A stretch of DNA of 64,000 nt, taken from contig NZ_JAQNDM010000002.1 of NCBI RefSeq assembly GCF_028368975.1, positions 5,946,425 through 6,010,424 on the forward strand. The letters are read 5' to 3'. Shown piece by piece: positions 7,906 through 16,664 of this stretch; the stretch's first letter is position 1; every line of letters begins with the position of its first letter. The notes under the pieces are model-generated. The model was not told where the DNA came from, ran no database searches, and worked only from the letters and a program-made list of their open reading frames with translations. The DNA is from Stigmatella ashevillena (GTDB taxonomy: Bacteria > Myxococcota > Myxococcia > Myxococcales > Myxococcaceae). Both the position numbers and the translations under genes were made by a program.

Positions 7906-8859
7906 ATGGCGAAGCGGATCGGATTGAAGATGCGCATTCTCAGGGCCAGTGTGCTGTCGTTGTCGCTGAGTGGTATCGGCTGTGATTCTGGTGAGCCCAC
8001 TTCGCTCCAGCGCGTGGAGGAGGTGACGGAAAGCCTGGCGGCGTTTTCCTGCCCGACTGCTCGCGCCACGGCCGACCGGACCGACAGCACCGCGGATTAC
8101 AAGGTGAAGTTCCTCTACGTGCTGCCCTCGGACGGATTGGATCGGGCGCTCGACACCAACGGTGCCATCTGCCGGTCCGTTCAGGCGCAATACAACTGGT
8201 TCATCTCTCAAACGATGAACGGAGCGGCCCTGCGCTATGACGTGTCTCAGTCCGCGTTGGACATCCAATTCGTGCGCTTGTCGAAGACCGATGCCCAGAT
8301 GAAGGGCACGGGAAACACGGGTGACGTCAACACGGGTCATGCCTACGTGCGCGACAGAATCGAGCGGGAATTGGTGGCCATGGGGGTTATCAATAACGCC
8401 CGGAAGCTGTACGCCGTCTACTACGGGGGCACCAGTGAGTGGGCTTGCGGTGGAGCCGCGTGGCCTCCCCTGCTCGTCGGCAAGGTGGTCGCGCTCTACC
8501 TCAATGGTCTCCCCAGCAGCTCGGTCCCGTGCGCGTCCAACCCCGTGGGAGGCTCCAGCACGGTGCCTGGGTATATCGAATACGCCATGCTCCATGAGAC
8601 GCTGCATGGGCTGGGCTTCGTGGCCGATGCCGCGCCCAACGAGCATGCCAGTGGCCACAACTTTTACCCTGCGCGAGACTTGATGTACGCGGCCCGGCCG
8701 GGCACGTCGGATCCGTACTGGGACATCTACTCTGGCGCGGTGGTTCTGGATGACGGGCACGACCAGTACTACGGCCATGGAGGCAGCTACCTCGATCTGG
8801 CCAGGAGCGCGTTCCTCGACCCGCTTCCCGCCGGCGCGGTGGCTCCGCCTGGCTGGTAA
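7906..8859 (+). CDS. Metalloprotease-like lipoprotein
   Basis: The 317-residue product has a signal peptide ending SLSGIGC, a lipobox, so it is probably an anchored or secreted lipoprotein. HETLHGLGF at residues 230-238 is an HEXXH zinc-peptidase motif. The position where metzincins carry a third histidine holds Ala, so the third zinc ligand must be elsewhere (HASGHNFYP or DDGHDQYYGH are candidates). Two or more cysteines may form a disulfide (CGGAAW, VPCASNP). It is monocistronic by spacing, with a 154-bp upstream gap. Substrate unknown. Confidence 0.7.
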   Translation: MAKRIGLKMRILRASVLSLSLSGIGCDSGEPTSLQRVEEVTESLAAFSCPTARATADRTDSTADYKVKFLYVLPSDGLDRALDTNGAICRSVQAQYNWFISQTMNGAALRYDVSQSALDIQFVRLSKTDAQMKGTGNTGDVNTGHAYVRDRIERELVAMGVINNARKLYAVYYGGTSEWACGGAAWPPLLVGKVVALYLNGLPSSSVPCASNPVGGSSTVPGYIEYAMLHETLHGLGFVADAAPNEHASGHNFYPARDLMYAARPGTSDPYWDIYSGAVVLDDGHDQYYGHGGSYLDLARSAFLDPLPAGAVAPPGW

Positions 8860-8871
8860 GGCCCGCGGGCA

Positions 8872-9630
8872 TCAAAAGGGCGTTCGTCCCCCGATTTCGG
8901 GGAAGCGCTCGTAGGCGCGCCGAAGTGCGTCGAGGTGTGTGGGGTCGTCGAGATCGAGCGGTGCATCCGTGAGCCGGAGGATCCATCCTCCGGAGGCCGT
9001 GCATCGCGCCCGCGTGAGCAGGTCTGCGTCGACCAAGGGGTCCGGGAACCCGATGGCCCGTGCGGCGGCGGCCGACCAGTAGTTCAACCACCCCAAGCGA
9101 TGGGGAATTTCCGGCGAGCGGATGTCCTCTGGGAACCTGAGCGCTGGCAGTCCCCGAGGGGGAACTTGCGGCTTACGCACGGGGTGGCTTGTTTGCCGCG
9201 CGATCTCCACGGCTGTTCTATGCGGCGTCGCATGTCCCCAGAATGAGCGTGCGCCCTCCGCCATGCCCTCCAGCACATCCGCTGCCATCGCGATGCTGGC
9301 GGCATTCAGTGGCAGCTTCGCTGGGATGTCGCACAGAGGTTTGCCACCGGGTGCGAGCCCTGCCGGTATCTCCAATCCAGAAACAGTGACGAGGCTGTTC
9401 TCGTCACCATTGCAGAGCATCGGGAATGTTCCCCTGGCTGCTGCCTCCGTGAGCCATGCGTCTCGCTGCGGTAATGGGACGAACTGTCCCTGGTCGGAAA
9501 TCGTCCACTCCAGGCGCATGCCAGGAAGCGCATGTTCCATGGCACGTGCTACAGCCATCGGTCGGCCATCATCGTCCATCAGCGCAGTCGTGTAGACGAC
9601 CAGGAGAAGGTGGGTTGAGGGGGGGGCCAT
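8872..9630 (-). CDS. DUF5953-like protein, probable immunity partner
   Basis: The 252-residue cytoplasmic-looking protein has an N-terminal LLLVVYTTALMDDDGRPMAV strand-helix start and a C-terminal GGWILRLTDAPLDLDDPTHL segment. This matches my recollection of the myxobacterial DUF5953 family and is reminiscent of Imm52. It starts one base after the stop of the upstream lipoprotein, so the genes are translationally coupled. The order toxin-like lipoprotein then small cytoplasmic protein argues for an immunity role. The family name is from memory and the immunity function is inferred. Confidence 0.6.
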   Translation of the reverse strand: MAPPSTHLLLVVYTTALMDDDGRPMAVARAMEHALPGMRLEWTISDQGQFVPLPQRDAWLTEAAARGTFPMLCNGDENSLVTVSGLEIPAGLAPGGKPLCDIPAKLPLNAASIAMAADVLEGMAEGARSFWGHATPHRTAVEIARQTSHPVRKPQVPPRGLPALRFPEDIRSPEIPHRLGWLNYWSAAAARAIGFPDPLVDADLLTRARCTASGGWILRLTDAPLDLDDPTHLDALRRAYERFPEIGGRTPF

Positions 9631-9631
9631 T

Positions 9632-10261
9632 TCAGCACCAATCCATCACGACGATGTCGAGAGAGGGTTCCAGTTCCTCAAGAGAGAGCTTGTGTTCAGC
9701 GCTCCGCACGCCGACGCGGAAGTTGAATCCGCAGGCCCTTGCGAGGTCGCGCTCTCGCCGCAGCTCTGGGATCTGTTTCCCAATCACGATTTCGCGAAGA
9801 GCGCGTGAGTACGTGTCGAAGTTGTCGGTCTTGACTTCCCACAACACCCCTGAGCGGTGCTGGAGCGCGTCGAAATGCTTTCCGTTGACGAATGCATCGA
9901 AACCGGGGAAGCCATTTTGCGGAACCTTGTCGGCGCACTTGTTATGCAGGGCGTCTCCGCCCAGGTGGGGCACGATGCGGGGAATGCACTCCGGGCGGGA
10001 TTCCGAAGTCGGTGGGATGGGGGCGCCTCGGTTCGGTCCGGACCTCCCCGGTTTCGTCTCCGGCTCTTGCTGCTTCCGCGAGTCAGGCTCCACCATGACT
10101 GTGATGGGGGGCGTCAGGCCAACAGGTACCGGAAGCGCGACGGGCTTCGGCGCAACGAGCGGGGCCACCCAAGGAATGGCCGCTTGGTTTTGCCGCTTTG
10201 TCGTCGCGCATGCGGAGAACAGGATCAGGAGCAAGCTGCACATTCGAAAACGCATCGGCAC
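9632..10261 (-). CDS. DUF6310-type lipoprotein, candidate nuclease toxin
   Basis: The 209-residue product has a lipoprotein signal (LLLILFSAC) and a proline-rich linker to about residue 90. The C-terminal domain includes FDAFVNGKHFDALQ and LWEVKTDNFDTY near residue 140. The Asp then Glu-x-Lys pattern is the active-site signature of PD-(D/E)XK nucleases, and the domain resembles myxobacterial DUF6310. A short lipoprotein carrying a nuclease-like tip and followed at once by a putative immunity gene fits a SitA-like exchanged toxin. Nuclease activity is inferred only from the motif. Confidence 0.6.
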   Translation of the reverse strand: MPMRFRMCSLLLILFSACATTKRQNQAAIPWVAPLVAPKPVALPVPVGLTPPITVMVEPDSRKQQEPETKPGRSGPNRGAPIPPTSESRPECIPRIVPHLGGDALHNKCADKVPQNGFPGFDAFVNGKHFDALQHRSGVLWEVKTDNFDTYSRALREIVIGKQIPELRRERDLARACGFNFRVGVRSAEHKLSLEELEPSLDIVVMDWC

Positions 10262-10342
10262 GTTCTTGAGGACGTTACCTCCCCAAAGGTCTCTTGCGAG
10301 CCACCTTTCCAGGCGGCGCGGGCCATTTTAGGGTCGCCGCCC

Positions 10343-12031
10343 ATGATTCCCTGGAACGCTTCCAAGCCTACCCGTCTCACCGCCCTCGCCGCTGCCGCCG
10401 TCCTGCTGGGCGCGGGGGTGGGGCAGGCTCAGGACTCGGGGCCGATTGATCCGGCCCGACTGTCGCAAATCGTCAAAGTGCTCGCTTCCGATGCGTTCGC
10501 CGGACGCGCGCCGGGAGGGCCGGGCGAGAAGAAGACCCTGGAGTACCTCATCAGTCAGTTCAAGGCGGTGGGCCTGGAGCCCGGGGGCGAGAAGGGTGGC
10601 TGGACGCAGAAGGTGCCGCTGATCCGGTTCCAGATGAAGGCCAACGCCACCTTGAAGGTCGTCTCCGGGGACCAGACGGTGTCGCTGCGCCAGGGCCAGG
10701 AGGTGATGGTCAACACCCAGCGCCCCGTCAAGCGCGTGAAGATCGACAAGGCCCCGCTCGTGTTCGTCGGCTATGGCGTCTCGGCCGCCGAGCGGGAGTG
10801 GGATGATTTCAAGGGCGTCGATCTGCGCGGCAAGATCGCCGTCTTCCTGATCAATGATCCCGACTTCGAGGCGCAGCCGGGTGAAGCCGTCCGTGGGAAG
10901 TTCGGCGGCCAGGCCGCTACCTACTACGCCCGGTGGACCTACAAGTTCGAGGAGGCCGCCCGTCGCGGGGCCATCGGGGCGCTGATCATTCATGAGACTC
11001 CCGGCGCGGGCTATGGCTGGTCAACGGTCACGGCAGGCAATGGCCAGACCTTCGACATCGTCCGGGCTCAGCCCGACAAAGAGAAGGTCCTGATGCAGGG
11101 CTGGATTCAGCGTGATGCCGCCGCCGTGCTGCTCGCCCGTGCGGGGTTGTCCCTCGAGAAGTTGAAGGCCGATGCGCGCAAGGCGAGCTTCGAGCCCGTT
11201 TCCCTCAAAGGGGTCAGCCTCTCCGCCGACTACACCCTGACCCACTCGCGGGCCGACAGTCACAACGTCATCGGCCGCTTGCCGGGAACACAGCGCCCCA
11301 ACGAGTCGATCATGTATGGCGGGCACTGGGATGCCTACGGGCTCGGTCCCCCCGACGCCTCGGGTAACAAGGTCCGCCACGGTGCCGTGGACGACGCCAT
11401 CGGCCTTGCGGGCATGATCGAGATCGCTCGCGCGTTTCAGCAGGGGCCGAAGCCCGCGCGTTCCATCCTCTTCGCCGCCTGGACCGCCGAGGAGCCGGGT
11501 TTGCTCGGCTCGGAGTACTACGGCGCCCACCCTCTTCAGCCCCTCGAGACCATGGTGGCGAACCTGACCATGGACATCCTTCAGACGGCCGGACCCTCTC
11601 GGGACGTGGTGCTGGTGGGCATGGGCCAGAATGAGCTGGAGGACGCGCTCGCCGAGGCTGCCTCGCGGCAGGGGCGCACCCTCACGCCCGATGCCAAGCC
11701 CGAGCGGGGCCTGTTCTATCGCGCCGACCACTTCTCGCTGGCCAAGCGCGGCGTGCCGGTGCTGCTCCTCATGGGGCTGGGCGGTGGCCATGACCTGGTG
11801 AACGGCGGCCGGGAGGCCGGGGACCGTTGGGTGGCCGACTACACCGCGCGCTGTTACCACCAGCCCTGTGATGCGTGGCGCTCGGACTGGGACCTGCGGG
11901 GCGCCGCCCAGGATGTGCAGCTGCTCTATGAGATCGGCCGCGAGCTGGCCTCGCCCGGCCGCTGGCCCGAGTGGAAGCCCGGGTCGGAGTTCAAGGGCGT
12001 ACGGGACCGGTCGGCCGCCGCCCGCAAGTGA
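10343..12031 (+). CDS. Secreted M28-family zinc aminopeptidase with PA domain
   Basis: The 562-residue product has a cleavable signal peptide ([19 protein letters not shown]). A protease-associated insert spans about 120-260 ([33 protein letters not shown]). The M28 catalytic domain includes [38 protein letters not shown] and [11 protein letters not shown], which supply the two-zinc His/Asp/Glu ligand set. The start at 10343 is chosen because it begins the signal peptide; the frame extends further upstream but would run over the divergent toxin gene. It probably trims peptides outside the cell, consistent with predatory nutrition. Confidence 0.85.
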   Translation: MIPWNASKPTRLTALAAAAVLLGAGVGQAQDSGPIDPARLSQIVKVLASDAFAGRAPGGPGEKKTLEYLISQFKAVGLEPGGEKGGWTQKVPLIRFQMKANATLKVVSGDQTVSLRQGQEVMVNTQRPVKRVKIDKAPLVFVGYGVSAAEREWDDFKGVDLRGKIAVFLINDPDFEAQPGEAVRGKFGGQAATYYARWTYKFEEAARRGAIGALIIHETPGAGYGWSTVTAGNGQTFDIVRAQPDKEKVLMQGWIQRDAAAVLLARAGLSLEKLKADARKASFEPVSLKGVSLSADYTLTHSRADSHNVIGRLPGTQRPNESIMYGGHWDAYGLGPPDASGNKVRHGAVDDAIGLAGMIEIARAFQQGPKPARSILFAAWTAEEPGLLGSEYYGAHPLQPLETMVANLTMDILQTAGPSRDVVLVGMGQNELEDALAEAASRQGRTLTPDAKPERGLFYRADHFSLAKRGVPVLLLMGLGGGHDLVNGGREAGDRWVADYTARCYHQPCDAWRSDWDLRGAAQDVQLLYEIGRELASPGRWPEWKPGSEFKGVRDRSAAARK

Positions 12032-12143
12032 ACCGTGCTGTTGCGCGTCAGGAACCACGAGGTACCGCCGGGCTCATCGGTTAGGATGCGCCCCGCTTCT
12101 GTTTCCCCGTCGAAGTGTCCTCGCAACTCAAGGAGTTTTCATC

Positions 12144-13088
12144 TTGGCTGGTTCCAGTCTGCTCGCGCTGCTCGACGACATCGCTACCATCCTCGACGAC
12201 GTGTCGGTGATGACCAAGCTGGCCGCGAAGAAGACCGCCGGTGTGCTGGGAGATGACCTGGCGCTCAATGCCCAGCAGGTCACTGGCGTCAAGGCCGACC
12301 GCGAACTGCCCGTGGTCTGGGCCGTGGCCAAGGGCTCCACGGTGAACAAGGCCATCCTGGTGCCCGCGGCGCTGGCCATCAGCGCCTTCGTGCCCTGGTT
12401 GGTGACGCCCCTGCTGATGGTGGGCGGCCTGTTCCTGTGCTTCGAGGGTTTCGAGAAGCTGGCGCACAAGTTCATGCACAGCAAGGACGAGGACGACGCC
12501 CACCACGCCGAGCTGACCCAGGCGCTGGCCGATCCGCAGGTCGACCTCGTCGCCCTCGAGAAGGGGAAGATCCAGGGCGCGGTGCGCACCGACTTCATCC
12601 TGTCGGCGGAGATCATCGCGATCGCGCTGGGCGTCGTGGCCGCCGAGCCCTTCATGACGCGGGTCCTGGTGCTGGTGGGTGTGGCCGTGCTGATGACCGT
12701 AGGCGTCTATGGATTGGTGGCCGGCATCGTCAAGCTCGACGACGCGGGGCTCTTCCTGAGCCGGCGGCCCGGCGATGGCGCGGGGCCGCGCTTCCTGCGG
12801 GGCCTGGGGGTGGGCATCCTGAAGAGCGCGCCGTGGCTCATGAAGGGCCTGTCGGTGGCCGGGACCGCGGCGATGTTCCTGGTCGGTGGCGGCATCCTCA
12901 CGCACGGTATCGCCGCGCTCCACCATGGCATCGAGGGGCTGGCCGAGCGCGCGGGCGGCGTGTCCGGCATTGGGGGCCTGTTGCAGGCCCTCACACCTCA
13001 GGTGGCCAATGCCGTGGTCGGGCTCGTGGCGGGTGCTTTGACGTTGGCCGTGGTGCTGGGCGTCAAGCGCGTGCTGCGCAAGGGGTAG
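12144..13088 (+). CDS. DUF808 family inner-membrane protein (YedI-like), TTG start
   Basis: The 314-residue protein opens [20 protein letters not shown] and contains [20 protein letters not shown], hallmarks of the DUF808/YedI family. Several membrane spans follow (about 75-105, 150-200, 235-265, 285-310). A TTG start is chosen because AAGGAG lies eight bases upstream and the family's conserved N-terminus begins there; upstream in-frame ATGs lie inside the peptidase gene. Function in E. coli relatives is unknown. Confidence 0.8.
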   Translation: MAGSSLLALLDDIATILDDVSVMTKLAAKKTAGVLGDDLALNAQQVTGVKADRELPVVWAVAKGSTVNKAILVPAALAISAFVPWLVTPLLMVGGLFLCFEGFEKLAHKFMHSKDEDDAHHAELTQALADPQVDLVALEKGKIQGAVRTDFILSAEIIAIALGVVAAEPFMTRVLVLVGVAVLMTVGVYGLVAGIVKLDDAGLFLSRRPGDGAGPRFLRGLGVGILKSAPWLMKGLSVAGTAAMFLVGGGILTHGIAALHHGIEGLAERAGGVSGIGGLLQALTPQVANAVVGLVAGALTLAVVLGVKRVLRKG

Positions 13089-13152
13089 CGAACTTTCGCG
13101 AAGCCGTGCCGCAACTTTCGCCCCTTCGCATGGTCTGCTCAAGGCGGAGCCA

Positions 13153-14325
13153 TCAGGGGGCGTCAAACCTCTTCGCCGTGGCCAAGAGGGCCACGCACAG
13201 CCCCATTCCCGCGATGAGCGTGAAGGACAGCCTCAGGCTGGAGATGCTCGCCAACAGGCCAATCACCGGTGGGCCGATCAGGAAACCCATGAAGCCGATG
13301 GTGGACACCGCCGCCAGCGCGACGCCCGCGGGCATCGTCCGTGACCTGCCCGCAGCCCCATACACCAGGGGCACCACCGAGGAGACGCCAAAGCCCACCA
13401 GCAGAAAACCGATGAGGGCCGTGGGCAACTGCGGAATCCCCACCGCCAGCAACAGGCCCATGGCGATCAGTCCGCCGCTGAGCTGGAAGACCCGCGTCAG
13501 GCCCAGCTTGAGCGTGAGCCAGTCCGCGATGAATCGCCCCGTGGCCATCGACGCCATGAACGTGGCGTAGCCCGTGCCCACCCACGCAGGCTCCGCGCGA
13601 ACCACCTGCTGGAAGTACACCCCGCTCCAGTCGAACATCGCCCCCTCGCACATCATGCAGCAGAAGGCGATGATCCCCAGCGCGAGCAGGGACTTGTCGG
13701 GCACCGCGAAGATGCGGCCTCCTCCTGCCGCCCGGGCCTCTTCCTTCAGCGTGAACCGCGAGCAGAAGGCCGTGACGGCCCACACCCCCAGCATGACCAC
13801 CAGGAAGTGCTGGGCAGGCACCACCCCCGCGCCCATCACCACCGTTCCCACCGCGGCGGCGGCAAAGCCCGCCAGGCTCCACATGCCGTGGAAGGACGCC
13901 ATGATGGAGCGCTGGTAGAGCACCTCCACCCCCACGCCCTGGGTGTTCACGGCGATGTTCACCATGTTGCCCGCGAACCCGAACACGAAGAGCCCCGCGG
14001 CCAACTGCGCCAGGGAGCGCGCCTGTCCCAGGCCCGTGAGCACGAGGCCGTAGAAGAACAGCGCGCCCACCACCACCCGCGCGCTGCCTGCCCGGGCCAC
14101 CAGCCAGCCCGCGAGCGGCAGGGACACCATCAGCCCCGCCGGCAACGCCAGCAGCGCGAAGCCCAGGTCCGCTTCAGACAGGCTCAGCTTCTGCTGGATG
14201 CTCGGGATGCGGGACGCCCAGGTGGCGAAGCACAACCCCTGGAGGAAGAAGAGGCTGCCCACCCCCTGGCGATAGGTGGTCCGGGGCAGGGGATTCATCG
14301 TCTGTGCGTGTCCCATCCTGCCCAT
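13153..14325 (-). CDS. MFS transporter
   Basis: The 390-residue protein has about twelve hydrophobic helices and a cytoplasmic loop around residue 200. The opening helix contains GLCFATWASRIPSIQQKLSL, seen in MFS proteins related to YbjJ-type exporters. Three possible starts (14325, 14316, 14298) lie close together and none has a clear ribosome-binding site; the longest is given. No neighbouring pathway gene indicates the substrate. Confidence 0.8.
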   Translation of the reverse strand: MGRMGHAQTMNPLPRTTYRQGVGSLFFLQGLCFATWASRIPSIQQKLSLSEADLGFALLALPAGLMVSLPLAGWLVARAGSARVVVGALFFYGLVLTGLGQARSLAQLAAGLFVFGFAGNMVNIAVNTQGVGVEVLYQRSIMASFHGMWSLAGFAAAAVGTVVMGAGVVPAQHFLVVMLGVWAVTAFCSRFTLKEEARAAGGGRIFAVPDKSLLALGIIAFCCMMCEGAMFDWSGVYFQQVVRAEPAWVGTGYATFMASMATGRFIADWLTLKLGLTRVFQLSGGLIAMGLLLAVGIPQLPTALIGFLLVGFGVSSVVPLVYGAAGRSRTMPAGVALAAVSTIGFMGFLIGPPVIGLLASISSLRLSFTLIAGMGLCVALLATAKRFDAP

Positions 14326-14361
14326 GCCGTAACATGGAAGTTTCCGGCCCGCAGGGCGGAA

Positions 14362-14934
14362 TCAGGTCGCGCTTCGGTGACTTCTCGCCTCCGAGAGTCG
14401 GCGGCTCAATGCCGAGGCCGCCAGGAACCCGTGGCTGAATCCCTTGCGGAAGATGTTCTTATAGAACCACCCCGCCACGGGCACGGCGGCAATCATGTCC
14501 CCGAAGCTCCACATCTCCTCGTGCGCGTGGATGCGCGGCTGGAGCTTGCTCCCCTTCGTGGGGGCCTCCAGGGTGAAGTCGTAGACGAGGATCGTCCGCA
14601 GGGGGTAGGTGTACAGCCAGCTGAACTGCTTCAGGTGCATCACCCCGTCCACGATGGCGCGGCCCTTCTGCTGGCCCTCCTCCAACTGGACGTTGAGCTG
14701 GAACACCTCGAAGTCGAACGAGAACATCAGGTGGAAGCCCACCGCGCCGAGGCGGTAGTCCTCGATGCCGGCTCCCCGTTGCCAGGGATCCGTGAAGACG
14801 ATGTCCTCCGCCAGGTAGGGAAGCACTTCCTCGTCCAACACGTCCGCGGGAACGTTCGTGTCGTAAAGCACCTCGGTCACCCGGCGGAACCGCTCCTCCA
14901 GCCGCTGGATGAGTGCCTGATCCTTTTGGCTCAT
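14362..14934 (-). CDS. NTF2/SnoaL-like protein of unknown function
   Basis: The 190-residue protein has an N-terminal helix pair and a beta-rich core (DIVFTDPWQRGAGIEDYRLG; RTILVYDFTLEAPTKG) that suggests an NTF2-like cone fold. A C-terminal tail with aromatic residues (VPVAGWFYKNIFRKGFSHGF) could touch the membrane. No catalytic residues are obvious. It lies between the MFS gene and the repeat protein on the same strand. The fold call is tentative. Confidence 0.6.
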   Translation of the reverse strand: MSQKDQALIQRLEERFRRVTEVLYDTNVPADVLDEEVLPYLAEDIVFTDPWQRGAGIEDYRLGAVGFHLMFSFDFEVFQLNVQLEEGQQKGRAIVDGVMHLKQFSWLYTYPLRTILVYDFTLEAPTKGSKLQPRIHAHEEMWSFGDMIAAVPVAGWFYKNIFRKGFSHGFLAASALSRRLSEARSHRSAT

Positions 14935-14963
14935 TGGCCCTTCCCCCTGACAGCGTGCTTCCG

Positions 14964-15965
14964 TTAACGGCCCAACTTGTTCACGGTGCTGCCCGGGGGC
15001 AAGCCAGCTCCCGGCGCGGCGGTGCGCCGCAGCGACAGGTTCGGAAAGGAGATGGAGACGACCGTCGGCAGGTCCCGGACCTTCTCGGGAACAGCCTGGA
15101 GCGACTCATAGGTGAAGCCGCGCCCGGCCACCACGACGAGCACGGTCTGGCCCGCCTGGTTCTGCCCCGTTCCAATGCGCTCGATGCCCTTCACGTTCGC
15201 CAGGCGTTCCTGGGCCTCCTGGACGGCGGCCTGGTGCGCGGGGGGGGCGCCGGCGGAGGCGGGGGGATGCTCCTTCAGGTACGTCCCCACGGGCTTGCCG
15301 GTGCTGAGCAGGTGCCGGGCATCCAACTTCGGTGGGAGCGCCGGGCGCGCGCCGGTGGAGGGTACGGCGGGAGGCGCGGAGGGGGAGAGCGCGGGGCGAG
15401 AGCCGGTGGTGGGCGCCGCCGCGGTGAGCGCCAAGCGTGAACCCGTGAGGGGCGTTGTGGATGGAAGTGCCGGGCGTGAGCCGGTGGGAGAGGATCCTCC
15501 TGAGGAAGGCTGCGTCCCGCTTGCTCCCCTGCTCGTCGAGGGGCCGTAGAGGGCCCGGTGGGAGCCCGTTTGCGGATTCGCCTGTGGGGTGGCGAGGTGC
15601 GTGCCAGAGGGGGGAGGGTTCAGCAGCGCCACCGGCGGGGCGGAGTGGCCGTGGCCCTTCCCTGAATGAGAGCCATCGCCCTCCAGGGAGCGCTTCTGGA
15701 ACTCCTGGCGGTCCTTGTGACGGGATTCTTCGAGCAGACGCAGCGTCTCTTCGCTCGCGTCTTTCTTCCGGTCGCCGTGGTGGCCCAGAGAGGAGCCAGG
15801 GTCCTGCATCATCTCTGGCTCGTCGTCCTCCTCGAGGTGCCCGGCGTTGACCTGGGCCCCCTTGTTGGCCTGCGCCCGGTTCGCGCGGTTTCTCTCCGCG
15901 GGCCGAGGCTGTCCCCGCGAGGCAGTCGAAGGACGGGGCTGTGAAGAAGGAGGGGTCTTAATCAC
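14964..15965 (-). CDS. Low-complexity repeat protein with small C-terminal domain, GTG start
   Basis: The 333-residue product starts at GTG. Residues 1-130 are charged and disordered. Residues 133-210 carry five TGSRPAL-like repeats (TGSHRAL, TGSRPAL, TGSRLAL, TGSRPAL, TGARPAL). A compact C-terminal domain follows at about 235-320, with LANVKGIERIGTGQNQAGQT and LVVVAGRGFTYESLQ. There is no signal peptide. The layout suggests a linker-tethered binding domain. Function unknown. Confidence 0.65.
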   Translation of the reverse strand: MIKTPPSSQPRPSTASRGQPRPAERNRANRAQANKGAQVNAGHLEEDDEPEMMQDPGSSLGHHGDRKKDASEETLRLLEESRHKDRQEFQKRSLEGDGSHSGKGHGHSAPPVALLNPPPSGTHLATPQANPQTGSHRALYGPSTSRGASGTQPSSGGSSPTGSRPALPSTTPLTGSRLALTAAAPTTGSRPALSPSAPPAVPSTGARPALPPKLDARHLLSTGKPVGTYLKEHPPASAGAPPAHQAAVQEAQERLANVKGIERIGTGQNQAGQTVLVVVAGRGFTYESLQAVPEKVRDLPTVVSISFPNLSLRRTAAPGAGLPPGSTVNKLGR

Positions 15966-16018
15966 AATGCCCCCATTCTAGCGGTTTTCCAGGTCTGGAT
16001 GGACCCCCAGCGGGGGAT

Positions 16019-16651
16019 TTATCCTTCGCCCTGGACGGCACTGTCCTGGAGGGTACTGGGCGCAGTCCATTGTTCCAGCGCGCGGAGGAGCCCTTCGAAG
16101 AGCCGCTCCTCGATGGGTTTGAGCGCCGAGAAGTCCGAGACGCCCACCTCGGCCAGCCGCCGCAGGCAGGTGTCCTCGATGTCGAGCCGGTGAGACTGTT
16201 CCTCGGTGACGACCTTGCCCAACTCAGCGCGCACCGCCGGGTGGCGCGTGGCGGCCTTGTAGAGGGGGTAGAGGAGCATCGCCCGCTGCTCCACCAGCGT
16301 CGTGGTGAGCAGGTAGTTCAGCTGCACATCTTCCTGCCCCAGGGTCCGGACCGTCCAGGCGGCCAGCTCGCGATCCAGCGTCTGGAACCAGGCCGCCGCT
16401 TCCTGGGCGCAGAGGTATTCGGAGGGCTCGGTGCCAGCGACTTCACACGCCAGACGCTTGAAGGCCAGCGCATGCCGCGTCTCATCCGCGAGGTGGCCGA
16501 GCACCTCCAGCGAGGGGTGCCGGTCCGCCACCGTGCGGCTGATCTTCCGGACCCCGATGAACTCCAGCAGGGACAGGGTGTTGAGCCAGCGGGCCTCGAG
16601 CGTGGGCTCGGAGGCGATCCGCTTGAGGACGGTCTGAATTCGTTCACGCAT
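16019..16651 (-). CDS. Ferritin-like four-helix-bundle protein
   Basis: The 210-residue product is wholly helical. Candidate metal-ligand motifs are LLEFIG near 24, DETRHALAF near 50, LVEQRAML near 115 and VTEEQSHRLDIE near 148. The E...ExxH...E...ExxH arrangement matches ferritin-like di-iron or rubrerythrin-type bundles. The start at 16651 is the first Met before the bundle; the frame also extends upstream through proline/arginine-rich sequence that overlaps the neighbouring gene. Enzymatic role unknown. Confidence 0.65.
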   Translation of the reverse strand: MRERIQTVLKRIASEPTLEARWLNTLSLLEFIGVRKISRTVADRHPSLEVLGHLADETRHALAFKRLACEVAGTEPSEYLCAQEAAAWFQTLDRELAAWTVRTLGQEDVQLNYLLTTTLVEQRAMLLYPLYKAATRHPAVRAELGKVVTEEQSHRLDIEDTCLRRLAEVGVSDFSALKPIEERLFEGLLRALEQWTAPSTLQDSAVQGEG

Positions 16652-16664
16652 GCCGGGCGGCTCT

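Noticed and set aside
9857-10342. N-terminal extension of the M28 peptidase
   Set aside because: The extension is antisense to the DUF6310-type gene, and the signal peptide starts at 10343.
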